Below, in pieces: positions 34,291 through 46,600 of a DNA stretch of 64,000 bases; the first letter of the stretch is position 1, and each line of letters begins with the position of its first letter. Position numbers and translations under genes: made by a program. This stretch comes from Phoebastria nigripes (taxonomy: Eukaryota; Chordata; Aves; Procellariiformes; Diomedeidae): positions 1,026,329-1,090,328 of the forward strand of contig JAYKAV010001798.1 of NCBI GenBank assembly GCA_035582835.1, given 5' to 3'. The notes under the pieces are model-generated. The model worked only from the letters and a program-made list of their open reading frames with translations. It did not search any database and was not told the origin of the DNA.

Positions 34291-37159
34291 GATGGACTTT
34301 ATGCTGTTTTCTCATGGCAAATAAAAGGAAATAAAGCAATTTCTTTTGCAGCGGGTGATGGTGGTTTGGTGGTCGGGTTGCTGGCTGGGAGAGGGTGAAG
34401 CCGGGCACCCCCGGGCGGGTGCCCCAGGGAGATCTCGCTGGCTGCCTGCGCCGTCTTTTGGGAGCGGGTGTCGAGACACAGGGGAAAATGTGCCTGTCAA
34501 TGGGTGGTTTTGTACAACACGTACCCTCTACGTAGCAAGAGGCAAGAAGGTTTCCTCGATCGTGTGAAGTGTTTCTCTTAGGCGCTGCCTGCGTCCATCT
34601 GTAAGGCAGTTGTTTTGTCCTGTGTTGCAGGGTTCATGCACAAGCTACTTTCTCTCTGAAATATTCTGCTTAAACTAACAACCCTCCAGCTGGGAGCACA
34701 ACTGGATGCGAAGGAGATGACTTGGGAGTTTTCCTTCTGTTGTGGGTCGTGTGGGAGAACTACCGAAGGGGTTTTACTGTTGACCTGATGATTTCTAGGG
34801 ACAAAAGTGACCGCTGTAACTGGCTGACCTGACTCTTACATAAAACTGGCTCCATAACCTCATTTATCTCCAACTTCACCCAAATGTCTGTTAAATAGTT
34901 CATTCTGGTGCATCAAAAAGGAGATTTGAGGGCAGAGGGTTTGGCTCTCCTGCGTTTGTCAGATCCTGGAGGAAGGAAGCGTTCAAGCTGCCTTGAGGTT
35001 CTTCCAAAAATATTGGTCCTCATGGAAAGTACCAGAAGTACCAGTTCCAAAACCGTGAGCAACTAAACGCAGACTGTGCCGAGGTTTGCACTGCTGACCC
35101 CTTTTTGCGAAGGCAAGGCTTCTCCTTTGGCAGGAGGGTGGGCCCCCTCCCCTGGAGCCTGTGGAGGAGGCTTCCACGATGGCAGGGCACGGTCCCAGAG
35201 GTCCGGACTGGCCAGAGCCTCCTTCAGCATTTCGATGACTGGATCACATGCAAGCTTTGCATTTCAGGTGAACTACTGAAAATTGAGCAGTCAATGGGCC
35301 ATCGGGAGCTGTGTGTGAACTTTTATACCTGTTCTGTCTGAATTTTGAATCTTACTTTTCCCCATCTTCTATTAATAATCATTGTTGAAGGTTTCAGCTT
35401 GGTGGCTGTGGTGCAATTCATACCTGTGACTTTATAAAGGCAAGGAGGTTTATCGCAGCACAGCAATTTTTCTACCCTATTTTTAGGCACTTGGATTAGC
35501 TGGAGTATATTTTTATTTTGTTGAAGTCTCCTTTTGCTGAGCCTTTAAATGTCTTGCAGAACAGCAACTTGCAAGCCTGCTAATACCAACACTCTCCTAA
35601 TAAAAATGCAGCCACCTATGAGGCAGAAGGCGATGGTGCCAGCCAGGTTAGCCGGTGATGTAGGGAGAGGTGTGAAGATGGAGCCTCTGTCTAGGTAAAG
35701 CAGCATTTACCTCTGCACGCCTAGGTGGTTGCCTGCCTTTCTTCTCCATTAGAGCATGCCTAGGAAGGGCAGGGATTTCCCACCCTCTGGGCAGAGCATC
35801 CAGCACCCTCCCGCATCCTCGCAGGGTTTCTGGGGGGTGATGCACCCCCAGAAGCTGGGGATGGACCTGGACAGCCCAGCAGGGTGACCTGAAGGCTCCT
35901 GTGTGTGTCAGCAGCTATAGGTGGAGACCTCTTCTCACTGCTGAANTGTGGTGTGATATTGTAGAGCTGAGCAAATCTGTGTGAAGCTGACCTGGCCTCA
36001 GAGCTGTGTCAGTGCTCTGTGTCAGTATGATGCTGGCGTGCGATGGCTGCACTGGTAATTCATACAATACTCCAGACGCCTGCTGGGACCTGTTGTGTAG
36101 TGGCAAGGCTGGTGTAAGCCAGCTGGTCACGCCGAAAAGCAAGAGTTGTGTGAATAAGCTGTTTCTCTTGCTTTTGCAAAAAGCTCATTATCAGCCTGAA
36201 CGTGCAGTCGTCCTCCTTACCGTGCTATCCGCACTGAGCCGCTGGCACCTGCTTCAGCGGCTGGACCAGGTGAGGAAGGGTTTTATTGATGCTGTGTGGG
36301 GGCTGAGGCTGCTGACCCCCGTGCTTTTTGGATTCGGAGGGTTTCTGGTTTCCATCTCTGCTGGTGACCCTGGTTGAGCTTTCATTACACGTGGGTCTCC
36401 AGCCTGGCAGTGATCACATGCAGTAAGAAGGTATTTTTAACTCTGGGAGCTAAAGCTGAGGCGATGGTCTGCAGAGAAGCCCTTGATGTGTCCAGCTGCC
36501 GCGGCTGCTATGCAAATCGGGCCAGACCCTGTTCTGCATGCTCGCACCGATGGACGTGCGAGTGCTGCACATACATGTCCTCCCCGGCACGAGGAGGCAC
36601 ATGGGGCCGGTTGCGGCATGGCCAGGGATGCCGTTGGCCAGGGAGGAAGGCAGCTTGGGCCGAGCCCTCCCACGCCTCGGGGTCCCTGGCAAGGGACGGC
36701 ATGGCTGGTTCCCGCTACTTGCCCGCAGGGAGGATTGACATGGGGCAAAACAGGTGCTGGAGTGGTGGCAACCAGACCGTAGCTGTTTTGCACATGTGGG
36801 GCAACTCCTCTGTCACACTGGTGGAGATTGTCTCATTTCTTTAGGTGGCAAAGGTCAGGGAAGAAAGGGCATCACCTGAGGCACCGCATAGTTACTGAGC
36901 ATCTCTGCTTTCCAGCTGGAGACCTGATGTCTGGTGAGGGCCTTGTGGCTGGCTGCAAAAGGAACAACTACCTTTGTGTGTGTCGGTCGGGCGTCAGCTG
37001 AGATGGGTGCAATGGTCACAAAATAAAGGCTGCCTTGCAACACCCCAGGCTGAATGCTGGCACCACCTGGTCACATCCTTGCCTACCNCATGGCGGCTTT
37101 TCATGGACCTTTGCCTTTGCTGCGTCTGGCTGGTGCACTGAGGCACGGGAGCCTGGCTT

Positions 37160-37171
37160 GCCATCTGCTGG
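37160..37171 (-). promoter_or_regulatory. CTCF core motif match
   Basis: GCCATCTGCTGG on + is the complement of CCAGCAGATGGC, a full match to the CTCF core CCASYAGRKGGC. It has the same orientation as the match at 22241 and lies between MYBL1 and VXN. Confidence 0.5.
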
Positions 37172-40100
37172 TGGCTTCTGCGTCAAAGGGTCTATCCGTG
37201 GAGGAAAATGATCAGAGGCTTATTTCGCATTCTTTTTTTTTCCTAGAATATTTGCATCTCTTCCGCTAATGGGTTAACCCACCTCAAGCATATGGTAGTC
37301 AGCTAAATAACTTGATATTTCTATTTATAATGTAAACGATTAAAAAAAAGAGTAGCCAAGCTTGGATTTTAGATGTTACCATCGTGATTAAAAGAATAGA
37401 CATTGCAAGAGTCTGAGTGTTGATGAACCCATTTGTAAGGGTTCATTATAGATAAATCTTTATCCAACTTGCTTCAAATCTGATCAAAAATCTGCTTGCA
37501 TCCTAACTTACAAGGACAAATGTCAGATACCCAGTATTACGAGGGCTCTGGGATAGAGTTATAAAGAAGTTATAGGGCTGCGGTTTTCACAGGAAAGAAT
37601 AATGTCTTTATTAGAAAAAATCATTTGCAGGACTTTCTGTGCAGTCTAGCAGTTACATACAGTCTCGCTAGGCTTGCCACTGCACTCCCAGGCTGAAGTA
37701 GCCTGTCACTTCTGAAGCTCTTGCTGTGTGTTTAGTGGTCCTTGTTACTCGGACAACTGCATCGACGAGGATGCTGTTGCTTCCTGAACCCCACCTTTGC
37801 TTTTGCTGGCACAGCACAGGAGCAGACAACGCCACGGCGGAGCGGCTGGTTTCACAGTGTCAGCTCCTGGCACGGCTGCGCCGAGGTCTTGCTTCACCAA
37901 AAAGTGCCTCGTCAGTGGTGGGGGGGAAGGACCGTGCACGCTGCGGGGCCCTTTGCATGTCTCTTCTGCTTTATGGTCCAGTGCACCCCCCCCAAAAAAA
38001 AGGGAGCATCAAGCAAATAGATGGTGTGTTGCCTCTTACTATTTCACTGCTACGCAAACCGTGACNGCGCAGTAGGAAAATGTCGGTCTAAAATAAAGCA
38101 GAGTAAACTGTTAGGGCAGGTGAATCTGCAGGGTGGGAGGTCTGACGGGGTGAAACACCTGGGAGCGGGGGCTGCCAGCCAGTGTCTGTGCTGATCTCCT
38201 GCCTTTGGGTGGGCTGTGGGGCCCTTGGCTGCTCCATAGGGCTTATTAATAAGGCTGTTAAAAATGATGCCTTTTTTTGTAGTGAATCCAACCTGATGGC
38301 TGAGAAGGGGCATCATTCACATGTGCTTCCATTTCATGTTCTCCTTTGAGCCCAGCTGCTTGTTTTTTCTGGGCCTTCATCTAACTTTATTAAATATTCA
38401 ACTCTCTTTTTTCCTTCTAAATGCTTCACTTTTTACTTTAGTCATCTGTGTGCCTATTCATTTAAATAATAGTTCTGCCACTTAAAAAAAAGGTTTTCAA
38501 CATCATGTAGGGTCGAGCTGCTCATGCGTGAATAATCTATGGCGTTAACACTGAGATTTTAAAAATCTCTCATAAAGTATTTATGGCTATTTGACATCTG
38601 CATTTTTTGTAGAGTTCACATACAGGGTTTCATCTGAGAAATCTGACTTGTTTTGCTTTTCTTTGTGTGTGCAAGTCCTGATATTGCAACTTTTCTGGCT
38701 GGGTAACTCTCAGATGTGGAATTACTCTGCAAATGCCAATGTTTGAGTTAAAAATGTTTTCTGCAAAAAGTGTGCAGTATTCCCCAAGCAGCGATGTGTC
38801 TGTGATCAACTCTTCTGGCAAACCTGTTTGTTNCAGGATCTGTAAAGTGAGTGGAAAAGGGGAAGAAAGGTAGGCAAAGCATATCTGAGATTTTTTTTTT
38901 CAGGCATCAGTAAGAATTATTTTATATAGTAGCNTAGCTTTAAATTCACTACAGTTTATTTAAATAAAGTGGTATGCAAAGTAATGGTGGATATTTTAAT
39001 GAGTAGCTCTATCACAAAGATGTTTTTGAAATGGTGAGAAGAAATTAGAAACCTTTTTTTGGAAATGAAATATAAATGACTGTAAGCGTGATGGACTGTC
39101 ATCATGCAGTCTATTTCAGTCAGGTTGGTGCCCCAGTTAGTCTCTAGTTCCGGGGAACCCNAAGTTGTAAAATGACATGAAACGCGTCTGAAAAATGCCT
39201 CCTTTCATAGATGTTATAAAGTATGACAATATGCATGGATCAGGCAGTGCCAGTCGGCTGCACAGTTAGCAACTTTTCTGTCTTTGATGGAAAAATGGTA
39301 CAGTTCACTTATTTTTTTAATCACTATTTCACATTTTTCTAACGGTGTGCTGGAGTCGACCCAATGTTACTTTCTGTACATTTTCATCTGGGAAATGTAT
39401 TGCATATCCACATCCTGTTCCATACTCATGCCGATATTTTTAACACATGACTAAGGGTCGGGTATTCGCAGAGGAGTTCCCAGCAGAGGCCAGGTTGTTA
39501 CCCCACGTCCTGGAAAATATCTGTGCCGAGTCCTGTGGTGTGGACACTCATCGAGAGGACACTCCTCGGTTGCTCATTTTAAACGTAGATGCTGTCTGTA
39601 ATGGAAGGACCAGAAATGTGGCACCTCTTCACCAGAGCTGCGCAGAGTACGGGCAGCGCGGCAGGGAGCGGGACAAGCCATCCTTTAATGGATGGGCTTT
39701 CCAAAGTCCGGGTTGGTGAAGGATGTCAACACCATACATTTTCTTTCCTTGTGATATCTTAAAGTCTTTCCCCTTGCAGTCCTGAGCCAGCTCCCCTAGC
39801 CTGGGCTCCTGCGTCCCTGTACGACCCACCTCGTGTTGGGCCCGTGGTTCAGCATACAGTCTCCGAAGACCATGTTGTGTTTGGGGTAATTAAGTGACTT
39901 TCTTGTCAGCTGGTAGGACTGAAGATGGGGAGCACTCTGTTTTATTCTCTACCAGAGCCTCAGCTACCCTTGAGGAGTCTCTGTCTTGGTGCTCTTATTT
40001 GATGGGAGGGAGGGAGGTGATGCTGCTTACCTCCCAGGGATGCAGTGAGACTAAACGTCGTGTCTGCAATGCTCTTGAGGTCAGGTGTGTAAATGTGTAT

Positions 40101-40784
40101 CTAATGCTGGCACTGCCAGGGCTTTTCTCTGAGTATCTGATAACAAACAGTGATTCTACCACCCGTAAAATATTGGAGCNGCTCACAAACATACACTTCC
40201 AGGCTCTCCCTGTAAGGAGCAAAATTTGGGTTCTTTGCCATCAGGTGTTCATGATCTTCAGTGTCATAAACCCTGCCTTCACNTTCCACTAAATGCTTCC
40301 CAAAAGCTTTTAAGTCACTGAGACCCGTTATGTTACCACATGCTACTTGTTTCTTTTATTTTTTTTTAATGAATAGGACATATTTTATTTGAATCAATAA
40401 AATAGGTTTCTACTACAATACAAGAAATGCCCACAGCAGTTCCTGGAATACAGAGAAATTAAATATGCTTCTTGTAAACCTCTCCTCCTCTTGTAGATCC
40501 AAATTATAAATTAAATAAATAAGAAAACCATAAATACACATTTCAAGATACAGCAATTATTAGGTAGAAACATTAATCATCTCCTCTTTGCCTCCATTCT
40601 CATACTGCTTAAAGCTATTAATTAACAAATGAAATACTATGATACAGCCTTCTCAACAGACAAAACGCTTGCTGCTCTGGACTGNGTGTTGGGTGCTCAC
40701 GGGTCACACTAGCTACAAGGGCAGGTACCACAAATGCTCACTGTCCTAAATTACCCCAAATGCAGCAAATGGACTTTTCCCAGT

Positions 40785-43440
40785 GTCTGTCCATCTTCTT
40801 TATTTTTGCTTTGCTTAGAGAATGAGACCAAAAAAGGGAACTGGTGATTACTATTCTCCCTCCTCCTTGAGCATATGCATTGCTGTGCAAGAGAGCAGTC
40901 CCGCTGAGTTTACTAGGTTTACCTTCTNGCAGGATTTCTATGGGCTGGGGAGGGGGGTGTAGTGTGGTTGGTGATACTTGTAAAAGACGTTTCAGGAAAA
41001 TCTTGGCCATGGCTCCAGCTTGGTTCAGTCATGGAGGACCTGATGTTGGCAGGGTCATGGTGTCCAGACTATTACACAGGGGCAATGTGTCAGGGTCTAA
41101 TTTCAAGGTGGGGTGGACCCCTGTGAGAAAACTGCTCTGGTGCTGCTCAGGTGTGCTGCCTTCAGTGGGCGTTGGCATTGCTCTCACATACCGTGGCTGG
41201 CGACACATGGTCAATACCAGGCCACCATCGCCTCTTCTCCTTGCCTTGCCAGCAGCCAGGGCCTTTCAGTGTGTGGTTAATGAGGAGCTGTGTTCTCCTT
41301 CTTTCCCAGGAGGAAGAAAGAAAAGCAGGAGAGCAAATCATCCCTCTGTCAGGCTGCCGCGCCAGAGAAGGACTTTTGCCTTTGGTAAGGAGGAGGGGAG
41401 AGTCTGTGTGATTTCTAGCTGCAAGGCTGTCCTCTGTGAGNTGTTGAGCACCTCTGAAGGAGAAGCAGTGATGGACAGCTGAACGCAAGGGCTGACAGAT
41501 ATTTTATGATGGTCTAGTGCTTCTCCCCTCCTTGGCAGACTCAGGACTGAGTTGGCTCTGGCCGTATGAAAAGTCATAGTACCTTTTTAAAGAAGAACTT
41601 GCTTCCCTGTCCTACTGCCTTCTCCAGCATGTCCAGCCCCACATAGGAGCCCTCCTTGAAGCCACCGGGGACATTTGCTCTGTAAAGGTACTGGGCCGCT
41701 CCAGTTGCTTTCCCATCCCGTGGACTTTGGTTGCTCAGGTTGTCAAGCTGCGAACCTTTCTTGTGTGCTGCTCCACCCTGCTCACCCCAAAGCCAGAGGA
41801 CCTGGCTGCTTTAGCAGCCTTTCCCTCCCATCAGGCAGTACCCTGGTACCTCTGAGCTGGTGACCCCTGACCNGGCATAACTGCCTGAGCTTGCAGCTCT
41901 GCAGGTTGTAATCCAAGGTTCCCTCAGTCCTGCGCTGTAAGAGAAATTCAGAATATGCTTTTTTCGAAGTCCAGGTTGAAGATGATCTTAACACAAGCAG
42001 TGGATGAAGTCAGCAGGTACCCCAAATGCAGAAGTTGCCTGGGTGGTTATGGTAGGAGGGGAAGGGGCTGTAACCACTGTTAACGCTGCTGACATATGTT
42101 TCAGACCTTTGGTGGGTTCATGGCTCTGGAGCCTCCTCACCTCGGCACTGTGGCACTGTGTATGACGGCATCTCATTATGTTTTACTACGCTGGCTGCAG
42201 GCAAGCAAGCTGCAGATGGAAGCTTCTTTCCTCTGCTTCTGTCATAGAGTAAGACCTTTGTTTTTCATTTATGCTTTGGAGCACTGGCAGATTAGAGAAG
42301 ATTGTCATTACTATGAGCAACAGCAGAGACACCTCCTCCAATTTCATATTTAAAGTTCTGTATTTAGGCAAACCAAAGTCTTTTATAATAACCAGGGGAG
42401 CAATCATATGAGGCAAGTACTGTTCATGACTAATATAATGTTATCTGTAACACTGGTGAAACCTTTTTTGTAAAAGTTTGGGGTTTTTTTTGAAAGGAAA
42501 ACCCAAGGGGCCATGACCAGCAATTTTTAAATTGAAAAAAATTTTCAGAAAAATTTTTGAGCAAATTCCATTAAATCCATCTATTCATAAGCACAGGTCT
42601 CCTATATGCGAATATCTCATGTTTAGTCACCTAGTTGCACCATTTACATATTTTCTTTCATCCTAGTATTGTGTGCACTTAGTGAACTATCTTCTACCAC
42701 ATAGGTAGAGAGTAAGTTGCTGGCTATCAGTTAACATATAAGCAGGTTCTATGGAAGAAAGTATCTCTTGAGGTTATCCAGTTGCTCATAGCTTGATCTG
42801 GCAGGACACTCTGAAACACCAATCACTTGTCACATACATAGCAAAGTTTGGTAAATATGTGTTTGCAAACTTGCTCAGTTCTGACTCACCCGTTCTTTTA
42901 AAACGTTTGCATCTTTTACTCCTGTCTTGAAACATCAAAACTGAAGAAAAAAAGATGTTTAGCGTATGTCATTCAACCAAGCATATCGTAAGATGTGGTT
43001 TTTATCTCATGATATGAGAGGGGGAAGAGGACAAGCAGTGGTACACAACGAGCAGACCCCTGGGATTTAATGGCACTCTGTAATCGATCTGTTGCCTTGC
43101 AGGAATACACAGACCTCTTGGTAGGCTTTTCTTGTTGTGAGTCCGAGCTGACTCAGAAAGGACATGTAAAATGTTGAATGGGCCAGCATTAGTTTCAGCA
43201 TCGAGTCAAAACGTAATTCTAGTGGGATACTTGGGATTTTAGTATATCGCAACAAAGAAAGGCCAGGGAGTTGCATCTCATTCACCATTTTTACCTTAGT
43301 TAGCCTTTTTCCCACCATTCTGAGGCGATGGCATCAAGTAATAAAAAGGATATTGTTTTCCTGNATGAGCTGTGCTGTGCTTGTTCCCTCATTGATCCTA
43401 GAGCACCTTGTTCTGTCTTTCCAAGTGATGCTGAGCCTTA
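40785..43440 (-). other. VXN: probable VXN 3' UTR and downstream flank
   Basis: Sequence following the VXN stop on the minus strand. Candidate poly(A) signals are ATTAAA at 43071-43066 (with TG-rich sequence after it) and the first canonical AATAAA at 40804-40799. Another AATAAA is at 40360-40355. Which is used cannot be read from sequence. A 200-codon + strand frame here contains undetermined bases and matches nothing I know. Confidence 0.4.
40799..40804 (-). terminator. VXN: candidate VXN poly(A) signal
   Basis: TTTATT on +, AATAAA on the VXN strand. It is the first canonical signal after the stop codon, giving a 3' UTR of about 2.65 kb. Confidence 0.3.
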
Positions 43441-43627
43441 TCAGTCCGCCTCAAAGGCACTGTTTGTTGCCCCCAGATACTCTGACTTCTTCTTGTGCTT
43501 CATCCACATCTTCCTCAGGAGGCTGGGCGTCCCGCACAGGTTGCCTCCCGTCAGCGGTAGGGAAGCTTCTGCTCCTGGTGGCAGGGTAAGGTCGTACTCT
43601 GCCGTCTTCCTCCAGCACTGCCTGTGC
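43441..43627 (-). CDS. VXN: VXN exon 6, coding part
   Basis: It completes Glu145 and encodes residues 146-206, then TGA (43443-43441). GAEASLPLTG, LLRKMWMKHKKKSEY and GATNSAFEAD match human vexin. The acceptor TTTATTTGCTAG was chosen because it alone restores the frame set by exon 5. Confidence 0.93.
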
Positions 43628-46600
43628 CTAGCAAATAAAGCACAGATGTGTAAAGCATTCATCTCCATGGCCCTTCTCCCCTGCTTATGACCACTAGCCA
43701 TTGAAAAACAAGGGCTGCCTGTCTGCAAAGATATGTCCGTGCCTTGCCTGTCCCTGGGACTGGCAAGTCTGNAGTCAGCAGGGGCTGTGCGGGGCGGTGG
43801 GCTTGGACACTGCAGCTGCCCCTGCCCCTGCTGCCCCCCGCTCCCCTTGGAGCCCCTCATTGACTTGCTGTCAGGGTGAACACTCACACGAGGGGATGGG
43901 CTACAAGTAGGACTGCTACTAGGTGCACTCTCTGTAGCATTTGCCACCAGAGAAAAAGCTGGTAGGTGGCCTGGGGACAGAGCTGAGCCCTTCCACCAGA
44001 GCCCCGGGGACCATGCGGCAATGCCCAGGCGGGGTGAGCTCCACCTGGCTGAGGGGGCTACACTGGCTTACACCGGCTGAGGGGGATTTATGTCTCTGCG
44101 TACAAAGTGCGAGGACACTGTGGCAATGAGCTTGTTTCTGTCCCTCAGGTGGCAATGGTGGCATCTCAAATATCGCCTGGATGCGTGCCTGGGTTAACTG
44201 TCTACTGATGAGTGCATTTGTACTATGGTGAAGCTGTTCCTTAATTACACTTAAAGACAATAAAGCTTTATTTTAAAAATATTTAATTACATTTTCTAAA
44301 CTGCCTTAGGGCAAATATTATAGACTCCTTAAGGGGAAAATACTTAAATTTTGAATTTAGATGCTTTTCTTTCTAGTGATAAAACAGAGCTGTAACTGGC
44401 ACCAGGGCAGCTGTATAAATGGACATGGCTGACGGTATAATCGGCATGTCCTTTAGCCGATTTCTCCCTGCCTTTGGGAAGCAAGCGGCATGNCTTTACT
44501 GTAAATCAGCGAGGTTTTACAGCTGCAATTCAGAGGAGATCTGCAGCTGAGCACTTCTTTGTGTTTCTGGTGAGAGGGGGACCTGTGGCGGAGATGCCCC
44601 GTCCCCTTTCCTGCCCGGCAGCGCCCCATGCGCAGCCCCCCCAGGCTTGGCTGGAGGGGTGGGAAGGGACTTACTCATCTGTAGGACTGCCATCGCCTGC
44701 GGGCGAGTCTGTGACAGCCGCCACTTTCGCTGTGATATGGGCAACCGGCGATGGTGGGAACTGTGGGAGGAAAAAGCACNTCATTAGGAAACACCAGTGA
44801 TGAGTAGGGACCCCAGGTTTGTCTGCAGAAAGAGGCTGTTTTAGGAAAATGAATAAGTACTGTAAATCTCTTAACAAGAGAGAGCAGGCTGGCTAAGGAC
44901 TTGACTGTCCAAATCTTACCCACACAAATACTGCTTGCTCACGTGAACAGCCTCACTGAGCTCAGCACAGGGCTCGTATGAGCAAGAATTACACCTCCCA
45001 TCGAAGGAGGGAGGCTTGCAGAACTTTTTGTTCCCTAGTTTTTATGTCTAGCTTCCCGAGGAGGCGAGGCTTTGTGCAGACTGAGCAGCCTGCCTCTTGC
45101 AGGCTTCACAAGCCACCTCTACTGCTGGCTGGGAAGCAGCTGTCCCAGCCATCGCCGTTTCTTGAGCGTTCAGAAATGTTTCCCCATTTTGCTGGGTGCT
45201 GATCTGTGGCATGGGGGGCCCTGGTTCATGCCCCAGTTCTGGCATGGCCCCACAAGTGCCTGATGATCAACTTCTTCCTTGTCTTATTTGATCATAAATT
45301 GCCCTGAGTCAATTTGTGTGACTCAAGAACTGAGTCACATTTTCCCATAAACAGGCCACTGAGACTGGCATATCCTCCAAGATAGTAAGCTAAACTGTGG
45401 GTTGCCCAGAAACAGAAAAAAATGTCAAAAATGGTGATGTGCTCTCATCATTTCAGGCAATAAACACTGATTTTACTAGCAATACTGAAAAATTTCTTCA
45501 AATTATTGTCACTACTATAACTGGTCTTAAGCTGTCTAGGGCTATTTCCCTTGGGATTAATCTGAGACTGGATATGTTTAGGTGTGCTCTGCAAGTATCC
45601 CAAGACTTAAAGATGTTTGAAATCACTTTTGCAAGCATCGTTTGAAATTTAAGTGGGTTAATTATTGGTAGGTGCAATTAGTTTCATTACACTGAATACC
45701 ATTAATTTTGACCATCCTTCAATATTGTACAGCCATTTTTCTCGAGTGTAGCCCAGCTACCAGCTAGCAAGTATATTGCAGCCATCCAAAAGATCATTTG
45801 AAGCCATAAAGTTTCTATAGCATGGTCTGGTGTTGGTCAGAAACTTTTCAAAGGACTATTTTCTGTTTGAAAATCTAGTTTTTATAAAATGTAAGGATTT
45901 TGAAAATTGTTTTTTGGTAAGAAAAAAAAGGGAGGGAAAATGTTTTAGTAAAGCTGAGTCACTTTTAACCAAAACATTTTGTCTGTTCATTACAGAACAA
46001 ATTTTTGGTTTCTGTATGATGATTTTCCCATCAACTCTTTATTGACATTTTTGATTGATCTGATTATCACGTCAGGTTGGCATTCTGCAGAATATGAATT
46101 ATTTGATGCTTGTTCCACTTCAGAAATTATTTTTTTCCCATTTTGTGAAATTCCCTGAGAAACAAGAGGCTAATTCCTCCCAGCTCTTGCAGGTGGCTGA
46201 GCATCCAGAACAGGAGCCTGCCTGTTTCCATTCCACAACTCGTCCTGGTTCCCTGAGGGGCAGCCGTCCTATGCCAGTCTCCGCTCCCAGCTAAGGATCC
46301 TCTGGCATAAATCATGTCTCAAAACCTTAACGAAGACTGTGAAATCTGCACGTACTGTGACAGACTGACATGCTGTTAATGTGGGACATGCTGACAGGTA
46401 CTAGATTTTAAGATGCATCAGGCAGTGGTAGTTGGTCTTGCTATATTTACTTACCGAAGATTTTCCATCCAACAGGTGATTACAGGACTTGGATGACTCT
46501 TGTTCAGCAATTCCCACTGCAAAGCATAAGAAACATGGCATTATCGGTAATTATCCCATTGGCACAGCTTGTATTAAAAGCCTCCTTCTATGCAGTTAAA

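Larger units (their letters stand above)
27946..40780. other. intergenic region between the convergent MYBL1 and VXN genes
   Basis: About 12.8 kb without a gene I can support. Open frames of up to 160 codons in GC-richer parts (30.7-32.2, 36.4-36.9 kb) show no recognised protein and overlap on both strands, so they are composition effects. Blocks dense in homeodomain, octamer, E-box, MEF2 and GATA-like words occur at about 30.83-31.08, 31.65-31.79, 32.72-32.76, 34.23-34.30, 37.27-37.51 and 38.44-38.64 kb and may be enhancers. Simple repeats are present. No CR1 or LTR was recognised here. Confidence 0.6.

Noticed and set aside
40880..41482. 200-codon open frame on +
   Set aside because: Contains undetermined bases, shares sequence with equally long antisense frames, and resembles no known protein. 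It falls in the presumed VXN 3' flank.
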